DNA of 5,180 nucleotides from Lentisalinibacter sp964427415. GTDB lineage: Bacteria > Pseudomonadota > Gammaproteobacteria > Steroidobacterales > Woeseiaceae. Of this stretch, positions 1 through 5,180 are shown piece after piece. The stretch spans positions 1-5,180 of the forward strand of contig CAYRUH010000087.1 in assembly GCA_964427415.1 (NCBI GenBank). The letters are read 5' to 3'. The notes beneath the pieces were generated by a model. It did no database searches, was not told the DNA's origin, and saw nothing but the letters and a program-made list of their open reading frames with translations. The stretch's first letter is position 1, and each line of letters opens with the position of its first letter. Both the position numbers and the translations under genes were made by a program.

Positions 1-106
1 GCGGCGTTGCGCTGGCTCGATTTGGAACCACCAAACCTTCTCCAGCGCGCCTTGCTAGCAAAGCTCCTGCAAGCTCAGAAGGTCAACGAATTACCCGCAC
101 GGGACA
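1..106. other. Left-edge stretch without an assignable gene
   Basis: No gene can be assigned. A plus-strand frame enters from the left edge and stays open to position 222 (beginning A-A-L-R-W-L-D-L-E-P-P), but from about position 107 it only mirrors the minus-strand gene, so at most its first 30 or so codons could be the tail of a cut gene. Two small palindromes are visible: TTTGG/CCAAA around a 5-base loop at 21-35, and the perfect 10-mer TTGCTAGCAA at 52-61. Neither is followed by a T-run on the minus strand, so I do not call a terminator for the gene ending at 107. Confidence 0.3.
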
Positions 107-1003
107 CTAGTCGAAGTCGCGGACGAGCGCGCGCATGCGCTGCCGCGTTTTCTCGTCCGGCAGCGCGCCGAAGCCGGCGCCGATGTTGTCCACCGCATGG
201 CGCGGGTTGGCCGTCTCCGTGAGGACGCAGGTCACCGCCGGGTGGGACAATATGAACTTGAGCGAGAACTGCGCCCAGCTGTCGCAGTCGAAGTCGGCAG
301 CCCACGACGGCAGTTTGCGGTCGCGCACCAGCCGGAACCACTCGCCGTTGATGAACGGGCGATTGATGACGACGGCGACGCCGCGGTCTTGCGCCATCGG
401 CAGAACTCGCTCCTCGGCCTCCGGTTCCATGAGCGAGTAGTTCACCTGCAGGATGTCCACGGTGCCGCTAGCCATGAGGTTCATCATGACCGGATAGTAT
501 TCCCGGCGGTGTCGGGCGACGCCGATATGCCGGGTCAGACCCTCGTTCTTCCAGCGCCGGAAGGTGCTCCAGTGCGGCACCGCGGTCTCCGGGTAGGCGT
601 GCATGAGGTCCAGGGCCCGTTTGCCGGTCGCCGCCAGCAGGCGTGCGGCCTCGCCGCGGGCCGCCGCTTCGTCGTCGGCGTCGAAATAGGCGCCGAGGAA
701 GACGCGGTCGCCGATCTCACGCTCGCCCACCACGTCGGCCACGACGAACCGGCTCTCGCCGGCGCAGTCGATATAGCGCGACCCGTAGCGCTGGAACATC
801 CTGATCACGTCCCAGGAGGCGTCCCGGTCGCCGCTCCGGAAAGCGTTGGAGTTGCCCATGCCGATAATCGGCAGTGACTCGCCCGAGCGCGGGATCGGCC
901 GGGTCGGCAGCTGCTTGTGCTCCGCGATCAGAGTAGGCAGGGGCGCCGTGGCCGCGAACGCCGCTGCCCCGCCGTATTTAAGAAACTGACGCCGCGTAGC
1001 CAT
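107..1003 (-). CDS. Tat-exported aldo/keto reductase-like protein with degenerate active site
   Basis: This 298-residue protein belongs to the aldo/keto reductase (AKR) superfamily, NAD(P)H-dependent carbonyl reductases with a TIM-barrel fold. Residues 1-23 form a twin-arginine export signal: T3-R4-R5-Q6-F7-L8-K9, then an Ala-rich segment ending in A18-T19-A20, a plausible cleavage site. It is therefore predicted to be exported folded to the periplasm. The C-terminal half is well preserved: V187-N188-Y189-S190, E195-A-E-E-R, N214-R215-P216-F217 and T264-A-N-P267 near the usual cofactor-binding end. The catalytic tetrad is not. Asp79 fits the family Asp, but the Tyr position five residues later is Ser84, the Lys position is about Tyr106, and the His position is about Tyr137 (His135 lies two residues away). 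It may be a pseudoenzyme or have a shifted active site. The ATG is fixed by the Tat motif. No Shine-Dalgarno is visible; a repeat arm abuts the start. It is divergent from the neighbouring AKR pseudogene. Family call is firm; activity is doubtful. Confidence 0.85.
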   Translation of the reverse strand: MATRRQFLKYGGAAAFAATAPLPTLIAEHKQLPTRPIPRSGESLPIIGMGNSNAFRSGDRDASWDVIRMFQRYGSRYIDCAGESRFVVADVVGEREIGDRVFLGAYFDADDEAAARGEAARLLAATGKRALDLMHAYPETAVPHWSTFRRWKNEGLTRHIGVARHRREYYPVMMNLMASGTVDILQVNYSLMEPEAEERVLPMAQDRGVAVVINRPFINGEWFRLVRDRKLPSWAADFDCDSWAQFSLKFILSHPAVTCVLTETANPRHAVDNIGAGFGALPDEKTRQRMRALVRDFD

Positions 1004-1005
1004 GA

Positions 1006-1043
1006 GGTGCCGGACCGAACTTTTGCAAGTTTCGCAACTTTTC
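1006..1043 (+). repeat. Solo arm (copy A) of the dispersed 9-base-phased repeat
   Basis: This stretch begins with the 19-base core GGTGCCGGACCGAACTTTT (1006-1024), identical to both arms of the element at 3474-3584. The tail is GCAAGTTTC then GCAACTTTTC, again about 9 bases per unit with A-C-T-T-T or A-G-T-T-T centres. No inverted partner is found between here and 1260, so it is a single arm. It lies directly upstream of the minus-strand gene at 107-1003: only two bases separate its core end (1006) from the start codon (1001-1003). It therefore occupies the place where a ribosome binding site would be expected. Confidence 0.8.
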
Positions 1044-1144
1044 AGACTTCCACCTCGACTGCAAGTCGGAAATCCCGCAGGGTCTTCTCGCGCCCGCTCC
1101 TGCCCCGGGGCCCGCTGCGTAGTCGTGCGGTCGCGACGAGCACA

Positions 1145-1164
1145 GCATTGAAGTCCCTCAATGC
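1145..1164. promoter_or_regulatory. Candidate operator dyad in the divergent AKR intergenic region
   Basis: GCATTGA (1145-1151) and TCAATGC (1158-1164) form a perfect 7-base inverted repeat separated by six bases. It lies between the two divergently oriented aldo/keto reductase loci, where an operator for a dimeric regulator would be expected. No regulator gene is in the window and no convincing -35/-10 pair was found nearby, so its function is inferred from symmetry and position only. The remainder of 1044-1259 shows a GC-rich palindrome GCCCCGGGGC at 1102-1111 and no convincing gene. Confidence 0.25.
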
Positions 1165-1259
1165 GAAATCCGGTTGCAGCGGATTATTGTACTGTCTGGA
1201 TCCACGACGGCTTGCCGGCAGTTGATTGCTTCCCGGCGAATACACCGCGGAGATTGACC

Positions 1260-2261
1260 GTGGAGTACTACCGCATCCCCGTTACCGACCTGGAGGTCTC
1301 CCGCATCGCCGTGGGCACCCGGGCTATCGGCGGCTTCATGTGGGGCGGCACGGAGAAACGCTGCTCCATCGAAACGGTCAACGCCGCCCTGGAGCGCGGC
1401 GTTAATCTCGTCGACACCGCTCCGGTCTACGGTTTCGGTAAGTCCGAGGGCATCGTCGGCGAAGCACTCCGCGAGTATGACGGCGACGGATCGGTCCACG
1501 TTTCCACAAAAGTGGATCTGGACTGGACCGACGACGAACGGATCTTCCGTAACGGCAGCCGGGACCGCATACGTTACGAGATCGACGCTTCGATGAAGCG
1601 CCTCGACCGGGACGTCATCGACATCTACTTCGTCCACTGGCCCCACTGCGCCCGGCCCTTGGCCGAAACGGCAAGTGCGATGCGCGAACTGCGCGACGAG
1701 GCGCTCATTCGGGCCGCCGGCGTCAGCAATTTCACGCCGGAACAGTTCGCCGCGTTCCGTGAGGAGTGCCCGTCCACCTATGCCAGCCGCCTCATAACAT
1801 CCTCGAGCGCGGCATCGAGACGAACGTGAAGCCCTGCTGCGAGCGCAGCGGCCTGCCGCAGAGAACCTAAGCTGCGCTCTGCCGTGGCCTGCTGTCCGGC
1901 AAGATGTCCAGGGACCGGGAGTTCGAGGGCGACGACCTCCGCAAGACCGACTCCAAGTTCGCCGAACCGCGCTTCGAGCGCTGCCTGGCCGCAGCGGCCG
2001 ATCTGGAGAGGCTGGCCCGGCGGAAGACCGGCCGGTCGCTGCTCGCATGGAGCTTGCACCGGTTGTTGGAGCAGGGGGGGGTCGATCGCGATCCGGGGCG
2101 GTCGCAAGCCCTCCCAGATGGCATCCATCGGCGAGGTGCTCGGTTGGTCCATGGATCTGGCGCTGCTGTCCTCCGTGGACAGCATCCTGAACGAGCAAAT
2201 TGACCGTGCCGTAGGCCCGGAGTTCATGGCGCCGCCGACCGGGCTGGAACGGGAGGAGTAG
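1260..2261 (+). pseudogene. Aldo/keto reductase pseudogene (two frame disruptions plus an internal stop)
   Basis: The remains of a cytosolic aldo/keto reductase of about 333 codons, a normal length for the branch of NADPH-dependent AKRs that end in a G-P-E-F-M-A-P-P-like tail. The likely start is GTG 1260 (V-E-Y-Y-R-I-P-V), with GGAG at 1249-1252 seven bases upstream; an ATG at 1161 would add an unlikely 33-residue leader. The tetrad is complete in the N-terminal part: Asp52, Tyr57, Lys84 and His126, plus the G-V-S-N-F motif. Three lesions follow. Around 1770-1775 a one-base loss shifts the frame so that C-Q-P-P-H-N-I-L-E-R-G-I-E continues from 1775. At 1868-1870 an in-frame TAA lies where relatives have Tyr in T-Y-G-A-L-C-R-G. 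At the eight-G run 2074-2081 the frame shifts again to I-A-I-R-G-G-R-K-P, running to TAG 2259-2261. Similarity resumes in register after each lesion, so this is decay of one gene. The stop is 13 bases from the convergent ZIP gene's stop. The G-run shift alone could be a sequencing error, but not all three lesions. Confidence 0.85.
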
Positions 2262-2274
2262 CGCCCGCCGCGGA

Positions 2275-3018
2275 TCAGGCGAGAACGTAACGCTGGAAAG
2301 CCAGCAGGGCCGCGAATGACAGCACCACGGCGATGCCGGCGGTGGAGCCCGAGATCCGGTCCAGCGCGTCCGGGATCAGTTCCGAGAAGACCATCCAGAT
2401 CATGGCGCCCGCGGCCAGTCCCAGGCCGACGGGCAGCCAGGGCTCGAACGCGAGCACGAACAGGTAGGCAGGGACCGCCATGAGCGGCTGAGGCAGGCTG
2501 GTGAAGATGCTCCAGGTGCCGGCCTTCCACACCGGCGTCCCTCGCGGGATCAGCACCAGGCTGATGGCGAGTCCTTCCGGGACGTTGTGCACGGCGATGG
2601 CTGAGGCGATGAATATGCCCAGCGCGTCGCTGCCGCCGAAGGAGACGCCGACACCGATGCCCTCGGCGAAGGAGTGGGCGGTCATGATGCCGAGGATGAG
2701 TAGCGCCTTGCGCGCGTCGGCACCGCGGAGTTCGGCGACGTCGACCTCGCCGCCCCTGGCCAGCCCGCGGTCCGCCAACACCACGAGTATGAGTCCCAGC
2801 AGGATGCCGCCGATCGTACGCACGGGCGAGGCGTTGAAGCCCTCGGCTACGAGGCTGTGACTCGCGGCCAGCATCAGACCTGCTGCGGCGGCCGCAGATA
2901 CACCGAGCCACCAGCGGCTGATACCGCTGACGAAGAGGAAGGGCAGCGTGCCCAGCCCGGTCGCTGCGGCCGTGATAAGCGCCGCCACCGCCACCGTCCA
3001 GACGTTTACGTCGATCAT
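2275..3018 (-). CDS. ZIP family divalent metal transporter
   Basis: A 247-residue inner-membrane protein of the ZIP (ZupT-like) family, which moves Zn2+ and related divalent metals into the cytoplasm. About eight hydrophobic segments are visible, at roughly residues 6-30, 36-54, 67-82, 104-128, 131-157, 166-190, 195-215 and 226-246. The diagnostic metal-binding motifs are present: H115-S-F-A-E119-G in segment 4 and H144-N145-V-P-E148-G-L in segment 5, with E213 in F-S-E-L-I-P in segment 6. The loop between segments 3 and 4 (about 83-103) is short, charged and free of histidines, so the His-rich sensor loop of many eukaryotic ZIPs is absent. The ATG (3016-3018) is supported by GAGG on the minus strand at 3027-3030, eight bases upstream. 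It is a single-gene unit, convergent with the AKR pseudogene. No metal-responsive operator was recognised. The family is secure; which metal is carried cannot be read from the sequence. Confidence 0.93.
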   Translation of the reverse strand: MIDVNVWTVAVAALITAAATGLGTLPFLFVSGISRWWLGVSAAAAAGLMLAASHSLVAEGFNASPVRTIGGILLGLILVVLADRGLARGGEVDVAELRGADARKALLILGIMTAHSFAEGIGVGVSFGGSDALGIFIASAIAVHNVPEGLAISLVLIPRGTPVWKAGTWSIFTSLPQPLMAVPAYLFVLAFEPWLPVGLGLAAGAMIWMVFSELIPDALDRISGSTAGIAVVLSFAALLAFQRYVLA

Positions 3019-3118
3019 GATCTCAGCCTCGGCTCACGGGTGACGATACGGTGCAGGCATGCCGGCCCCTTAGTCGTCTATCTTATCGAAGCCGCGACCG
3101 GCCGGCTCCCGCGCGACC

Positions 3119-3235
3119 GTGGCACGCGACTTGCGAGACTTGTCTCAGCGCTTCCATGCTGACCTCGTGGATGCGGCGAGTGGACCGACGCTCGCCACGA
3201 TCCATATTCCGTTCGTGGCCAATCCCGGCGACTGA
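3119..3235 (+). other. Short protein-like open frame, possibly a gene relic
   Basis: GTG 3119 to TGA 3233-3235 encodes 38 residues beginning V-A-R-D-L-R-D-L-S-Q-R-F-H-A-D-L and ending H-I-P-F-V-A-N-P-G-D. The frame is open back to a TAG at 3071. Residue composition is balanced, and roughly 70 percent of third positions are G or C, unlike the Arg-rich shadows in other frames. There is no Shine-Dalgarno before the GTG and I do not recognise the family. It could be the decayed C-terminus of a lost gene, a tiny unannotated protein, or chance. Confidence 0.2.
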
Positions 3236-3263
3236 GGCCGACTGAGCGATCGCAGGCGGTCGG

Positions 3264-3389
3264 ATGGCCCTCTCAGCCGTCGAGCTCCTATTCAGTATCC
3301 TCTGAGACTTCCTCGGGTCCTTCGCCGGCGGCCTCGACATCCTGGCCGATCACGTTCCCCGGCTAATGCACGCAGGTTCCGTACCATAA
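3264..3389 (+). pseudogene. Possible small gene relic interrupted by in-frame TGA
   Basis: ATG 3264 starts M-A-L-S-A-V-E-L-L-F-S-I-L, then meets TGA at 3303-3305. The same frame continues as D-F-L-G-S-F-A-G-G-L-D-I-L-A-D-H-V-P-R-L and further to TAA 3387-3389. In the segment after the TGA nearly every third position is G or C for about 15 codons, like the real genes here. The TGA stands where Trp (TGG) would read naturally, so a nonsense change is a simple explanation. A weak AGG lies seven bases before the ATG. I do not recognise a family, and chance cannot be excluded at this length. Confidence 0.2.
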
Positions 3390-3473
3390 CCCCCGCTCAT
3401 GGGGGGGTCGGAAAGCAACCGACGACCTGCTAAAGTCGCGGCCGAAACGGTTCCGGATGTAACTAATCAGCCC

Positions 3474-3584
3474 GGTGCCGGACCGAACTTTTCCAACTTT
3501 TGCAACTTTCGCCTCGGCAGCGGGACCCGGCTGCAGCGTTATGCCGCAAAAGCTCGAAAAGTTGGAAAAGTTCGGTCCGGCACC
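3474..3584. repeat. 111-bp inverted-repeat element with 9-base-phased arms
   Basis: The left arm starts at 3474 with the core GGTGCCGGACCGAACTTTT and the right arm ends at 3584 with its reverse complement. The first 28 bases of each arm (3474-3501 and 3557-3584) are perfectly complementary, and pairing continues with mismatches to about 3512 and 3546. Within the arms the sequence has a 9-base period: AACTTTTCC, AACTTTTGC, AACTTTCGC on the left, with AACTTTTCC, AACTTTTCG, AGCTTTTGC on the right. The centre (3513-3545) contains a small GCAGC/GCTGC hairpin (3517-3534). There is no open frame for a transposase and no clear target-site duplication. A transcript across it could form a long stable hairpin ending 10 bases before the Shine-Dalgarno of the 3606 gene. 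It resembles a REP-like or MITE-like non-autonomous element; the class is inference. Confidence 0.85.
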
Positions 3585-3594
3585 CCAAAACGTT

Positions 3595-3601
3595 GAGGAG
3601 G
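3595..3601 (+). promoter_or_regulatory. Shine-Dalgarno for the 3606 dehydrogenase gene
   Basis: GAGGAGG lies four bases before ATG 3606 and is the strongest ribosome binding site in the window. It fixes the start codon and begins 10 bases after the end of the inverted-repeat element, so folding of that element in a leader RNA could influence access to it. Confidence 0.8.
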
Positions 3602-3605
3602 CGAG

Positions 3606-4676
3606 ATGTCGTTCAAGAAAGTCGCGGTACTGGGTATCGGTAAGGTGGGCAAGTTGGCGGCGCTGTTGCTGGAAGACACCGGTTTCGACGTCACCGGTAT
3701 CGACAGCCGCAAGCACGACTTCGGCACGCCGTTTCCCGTCATCCAGGCGGATATGGGAGATACCGCGGGGCTGGCCGAGCTGCTCGAGCCCTATGAGGCC
3801 GTCCTCTCCTGTCTGCCCTATGCGCTCAACACGGAAGTCGCCCGCGCCGCGCACGGCCTCGGGATCCACTATTTCGACCTGACCGAGGATGTGCCCACCA
3901 CGGCGGCCATCCGCAAACTCAGTGAGACCTCCGCGGGCATCATGGCGCCCCAATGCGGACTCGCGCCCGGCTTCGTCGGCATCGTCGCCTCCCACCTCGC
4001 CCGCCAGTTCGAACGGGTGCGCTCCATCAAGATGCGCGTTGGTGCGCTGCCCCAGAATCCGACCGGCCTGCTCGGCTACAACTTCAACTGGTCGCCCGAA
4101 GGCGTGGTCAATGAGTACCTGAATGATTGCGAGGTCATCGAGGAGGGCGTGCACAAGTGGGTCTCGCCGATGGAGTGGGTCGAGACCGTCTACGCCAACG
4201 GTCACAAGCTCGAGGCCTTCACCACCTCGGGCGGCCTCGGCACCATGTGCGAGACCTTCAAGGACCACGTCGAGAACCTCGACTACAAGACCATGCGCTA
4301 TCCGGGTCACGTGGATCTCATGAACTTCTTCTTCCATGAGCTGCTGATGCGCGAGCGTCGCGACCTGGCCGGCGAGATCCTCACGAACGCCAAGCCTCCG
4401 GTGGACGAGGACGTGGTCCATGTCCATATCTCGGCCGAGGGCTGGAAGGGCGACGAACTTTCCCGTCGCGAGTTCGTACGCTCCTACTATCCCCAGAAGG
4501 TGCGCGATGAACGCTTCACCGCCATCGCCTGGACCACCTCGGCGTCCGTTACGGCCGTTATTGAGATGGTCCGCGACGGCAAGCTGCCGCAGCAGGGATT
4601 CCTGAAGCAGGAGGACATCCCCGTTACGCCGTACCTGCAGACGCGAACGGGCGGCATGTTCGGCGAAAAGGTATAG
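3606..4676 (+). CDS. Saccharopine dehydrogenase family protein, lysine 6-dehydrogenase-like
   Basis: A 356-residue cytosolic NAD(P)-dependent enzyme. Residues 5-33 form a Rossmann beta-alpha-beta unit with G10-I-G12-K-V-G15 and Asp33 at the end of strand 2, which favours NAD over NADP. S68-C-L-P71 and Y89-F-D91-L close the nucleotide domain. G118-L-A-P121-G122 opens the catalytic part, followed by V145-G146, N159-F160-N161-W162-S163-P164-E165-G166, E203-A-F-T-T-S208-G209-G210 and Y227-K-T-M-R231-Y232-x-G234-H235. These last blocks resemble bacterial L-lysine 6-dehydrogenase, which oxidises the lysine side-chain amine to an aldehyde that cyclises to piperideine-6-carboxylate. Related members make or cleave saccharopine or carboxynorspermidine, so the substrate is not certain; no lysine-pathway partner such as an aldehyde dehydrogenase is in the window. 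Length is slightly below the roughly 385 residues I recall for a Geobacillus enzyme. The start is set by GAGGAGG four bases upstream. A gap of 39 bases or so without a terminator precedes the next plus-strand gene, so co-transcription is possible. Confidence 0.85.
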   Translation: MSFKKVAVLGIGKVGKLAALLLEDTGFDVTGIDSRKHDFGTPFPVIQADMGDTAGLAELLEPYEAVLSCLPYALNTEVARAAHGLGIHYFDLTEDVPTTAAIRKLSETSAGIMAPQCGLAPGFVGIVASHLARQFERVRSIKMRVGALPQNPTGLLGYNFNWSPEGVVNEYLNDCEVIEEGVHKWVSPMEWVETVYANGHKLEAFTTSGGLGTMCETFKDHVENLDYKTMRYPGHVDLMNFFFHELLMRERRDLAGEILTNAKPPVDEDVVHVHISAEGWKGDELSRREFVRSYYPQKVRDERFTAIAWTTSASVTAVIEMVRDGKLPQQGFLKQEDIPVTPYLQTRTGGMFGEKV

Positions 4677-4715
4677 GCATACCGGGAACACCCGACGGAA
4701 GGCTACACTTCGGTT

Positions 4716-5180
4716 GTGGCAGCTTCGCGGACAAAAATCATGTCGGCGGTCGTTTTGTGCGCGGCCGTTCTCGCGGCCGTCTTCGTCCTGCCCGGAACCG
4801 GTGACGACAGCCGCCATGGCGGACCCGGCAAGTCCGGCGTTCTTCGTCCGGCCGCAGAGCCGCCGATACCGTCTGCGTCGGGTGGAGCCCCGGCAGCGCC
4901 TGCCGGTGACGAACCGCGGCTCAGCGAGGCAGCCACTGCCGCCGATCGCCAATTCGCCTGCGATCCGTATCCTGATGATCTGCCGTCGGCGGAAGACATG
5001 GCTGCTCGGGCCGTGCGCCACCAGCAGGAATCCGAACGCCGCGCCAGGGCGTTGGAAAGATCGGAAGACGTGGAGCTGCGCCTCGCAGCCGCGTTGATCA
5101 CGGACAAGCGCAGTCCCGCTCATCTCCAACGTCTGCTGTCGGCGCTCGCGCTCGATCCCGACAACCCGCTGATTTTCGAG
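4716..5180 (+). CDS. Hypothetical exported or membrane-anchored protein (3' end outside window)
   Basis: An uninterrupted plus-strand frame runs to the right edge, so the gene is truncated by the window (155 codons from GTG 4716). Residues 1-8 carry Arg5 and Lys7, then a hydrophobic Ala/Val/Leu segment (about 10-25) ending L-P-G, a signal peptide or membrane anchor. No good lipobox surrounds Cys15. Next comes a Gly/Pro/Ala-rich linker, then from about residue 90 a charged, helix-prone region (Q-Q-E-S-E-R-R-A-R-A-L-E-R) ending L-A-L-D-P-D-N-P-L, which looks like the start of a helical-repeat domain such as a TPR, an inference only. I prefer GTG 4716 because it supplies the basic residues before the hydrophobic core, with GGAAGG at 4697-4702, although the 13-base spacing is long; ATG 4740 is in frame but lacks a ribosome binding site. 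It follows the dehydrogenase gene on the same strand without a visible terminator. Family not recognised. Confidence 0.7.
   Translation, partial: MAASRTKIMSAVVLCAAVLAAVFVLPGTGDDSRHGGPGKSGVLRPAAEPPIPSASGGAPAAPAGDEPRLSEAATAADRQFACDPYPDDLPSAEDMAARAVRHQQESERRARALERSEDVELRLAAALITDKRSPAHLQRLLSALALDPDNPLIFE

Larger units (their letters stand above)
3019..3473. other. Intergenic stretch between ZIP transporter and repeat element
   Basis: About 455 bases without a gene I can defend. It holds the 5' leader of the ZIP gene (minus), two short plus-strand protein-like stretches (3119-3235 and 3264-3389, listed separately), and a GC hairpin with CCCCC at 3390-3394, loop GCTCAT and a seven-G run at 3401-3407. 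The hairpin has no following T-run. No tRNA, rRNA, riboswitch or clear sigma-70 promoter was found. The patchy coding-like composition suggests relics of a decayed gene, but this is inference. Confidence 0.4.

Noticed and set aside
197..877. 226-codon plus-strand open frame opposite the Tat-exported reductase
   Set aside because: It is antisense to a gene with a clear Tat signal and AKR motifs; the His/Val/Ala-rich translation is a shadow.
1158..2198. 346-codon minus-strand open frame opposite the reductase pseudogene
   Set aside because: The plus strand carries unmistakable aldo/keto reductase motifs, and the minus translation shows no family motif. It remains open only because of GC bias.
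2262..2274. Bidirectional terminator between the pseudogene and the ZIP gene
   Set aside because: The 13-base gap is GC-rich with no hairpin plus T-run in either direction.
1778..2911. 377-codon minus-strand open frame overlapping the ZIP gene and the pseudogene
   Set aside because: It is Arg/Gly-rich and out of frame with the ZIP transporter on the same strand; it is a frame shadow.
3083..3340. 85-codon minus-strand open frame in the intergenic region
   Set aside because: The translation is dominated by Arg, Ser and Ala, without a ribosome binding site, domain or coding-like third-position pattern.
3390..3407. CCCCC/GGGGG hairpin considered as a terminator
   Set aside because: There are only five paired bases, no T-run follows on either strand, and no gene ends immediately before it.
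3474..3584. Inverted repeat considered as a rho-independent terminator or a CRISPR fragment
   Set aside because: The hairpin loop is too long and no T-run follows. It lies upstream of a gene start rather than after a gene, and there are no regularly spaced repeats with unique spacers.
3363..5129. Long 588-codon minus-strand open frame across the dehydrogenase and the following gene
   Set aside because: It lies antisense to a clearly recognisable saccharopine dehydrogenase family gene and a second coding-like frame; its composition is the typical His/Gly/Glu-rich antisense shadow of GC-rich codons, with no recognisable domain.

Overview
The window is GC-rich, with strong G/C preference at third codon positions. 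It carries a Tat-dependent exported protein and a ZIP-type metal transporter, which together fit a Gram-negative proteobacterium (my guess is an environmental gammaproteobacterium). This is inferred from composition and gene types; no taxonomic marker is present.

Layout, left to right. Positions 107-1003 (minus) encode a Tat-exported aldo/keto reductase-like protein with an intact reading frame but with most of the usual catalytic tetrad apparently replaced. After a divergent gap comes a second aldo/keto reductase, 1260-2261 (plus). It is a pseudogene: its catalytic tetrad is intact, but the frame is broken by a one-base loss, an in-frame TAA and a shift at an eight-G run. It converges on a ZIP family metal transporter at 2275-3018 (minus). 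Positions 3019-3605 hold no convincing gene, only two short protein-like stretches and a 111-bp inverted-repeat element. That element sits just upstream of the ribosome binding site of a saccharopine dehydrogenase/lysine 6-dehydrogenase-like gene at 3606-4676 (plus). A further plus-strand gene (4716 or 4740 onward) with an N-terminal hydrophobic segment runs off the right edge.

The genes do not form one obvious pathway. The two aldo/keto reductases are divergent and belong to different branches. The ZIP transporter would move divalent metal at the inner membrane. The dehydrogenase is a cytosolic amino-acid enzyme, possibly co-transcribed with the following exported or membrane-anchored protein.

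The most unusual signal is a dispersed repeat. Its 19-base core is GGTGCCGGACCGAACTTTT, followed by 9-base-phased AACTTTTSC-like units. It occurs three times: once as a solo arm ending two bases from the start codon of the Tat-exported reductase, and twice as an inverted pair upstream of the dehydrogenase. In both places an arm lies in the same orientation relative to the downstream start codon.
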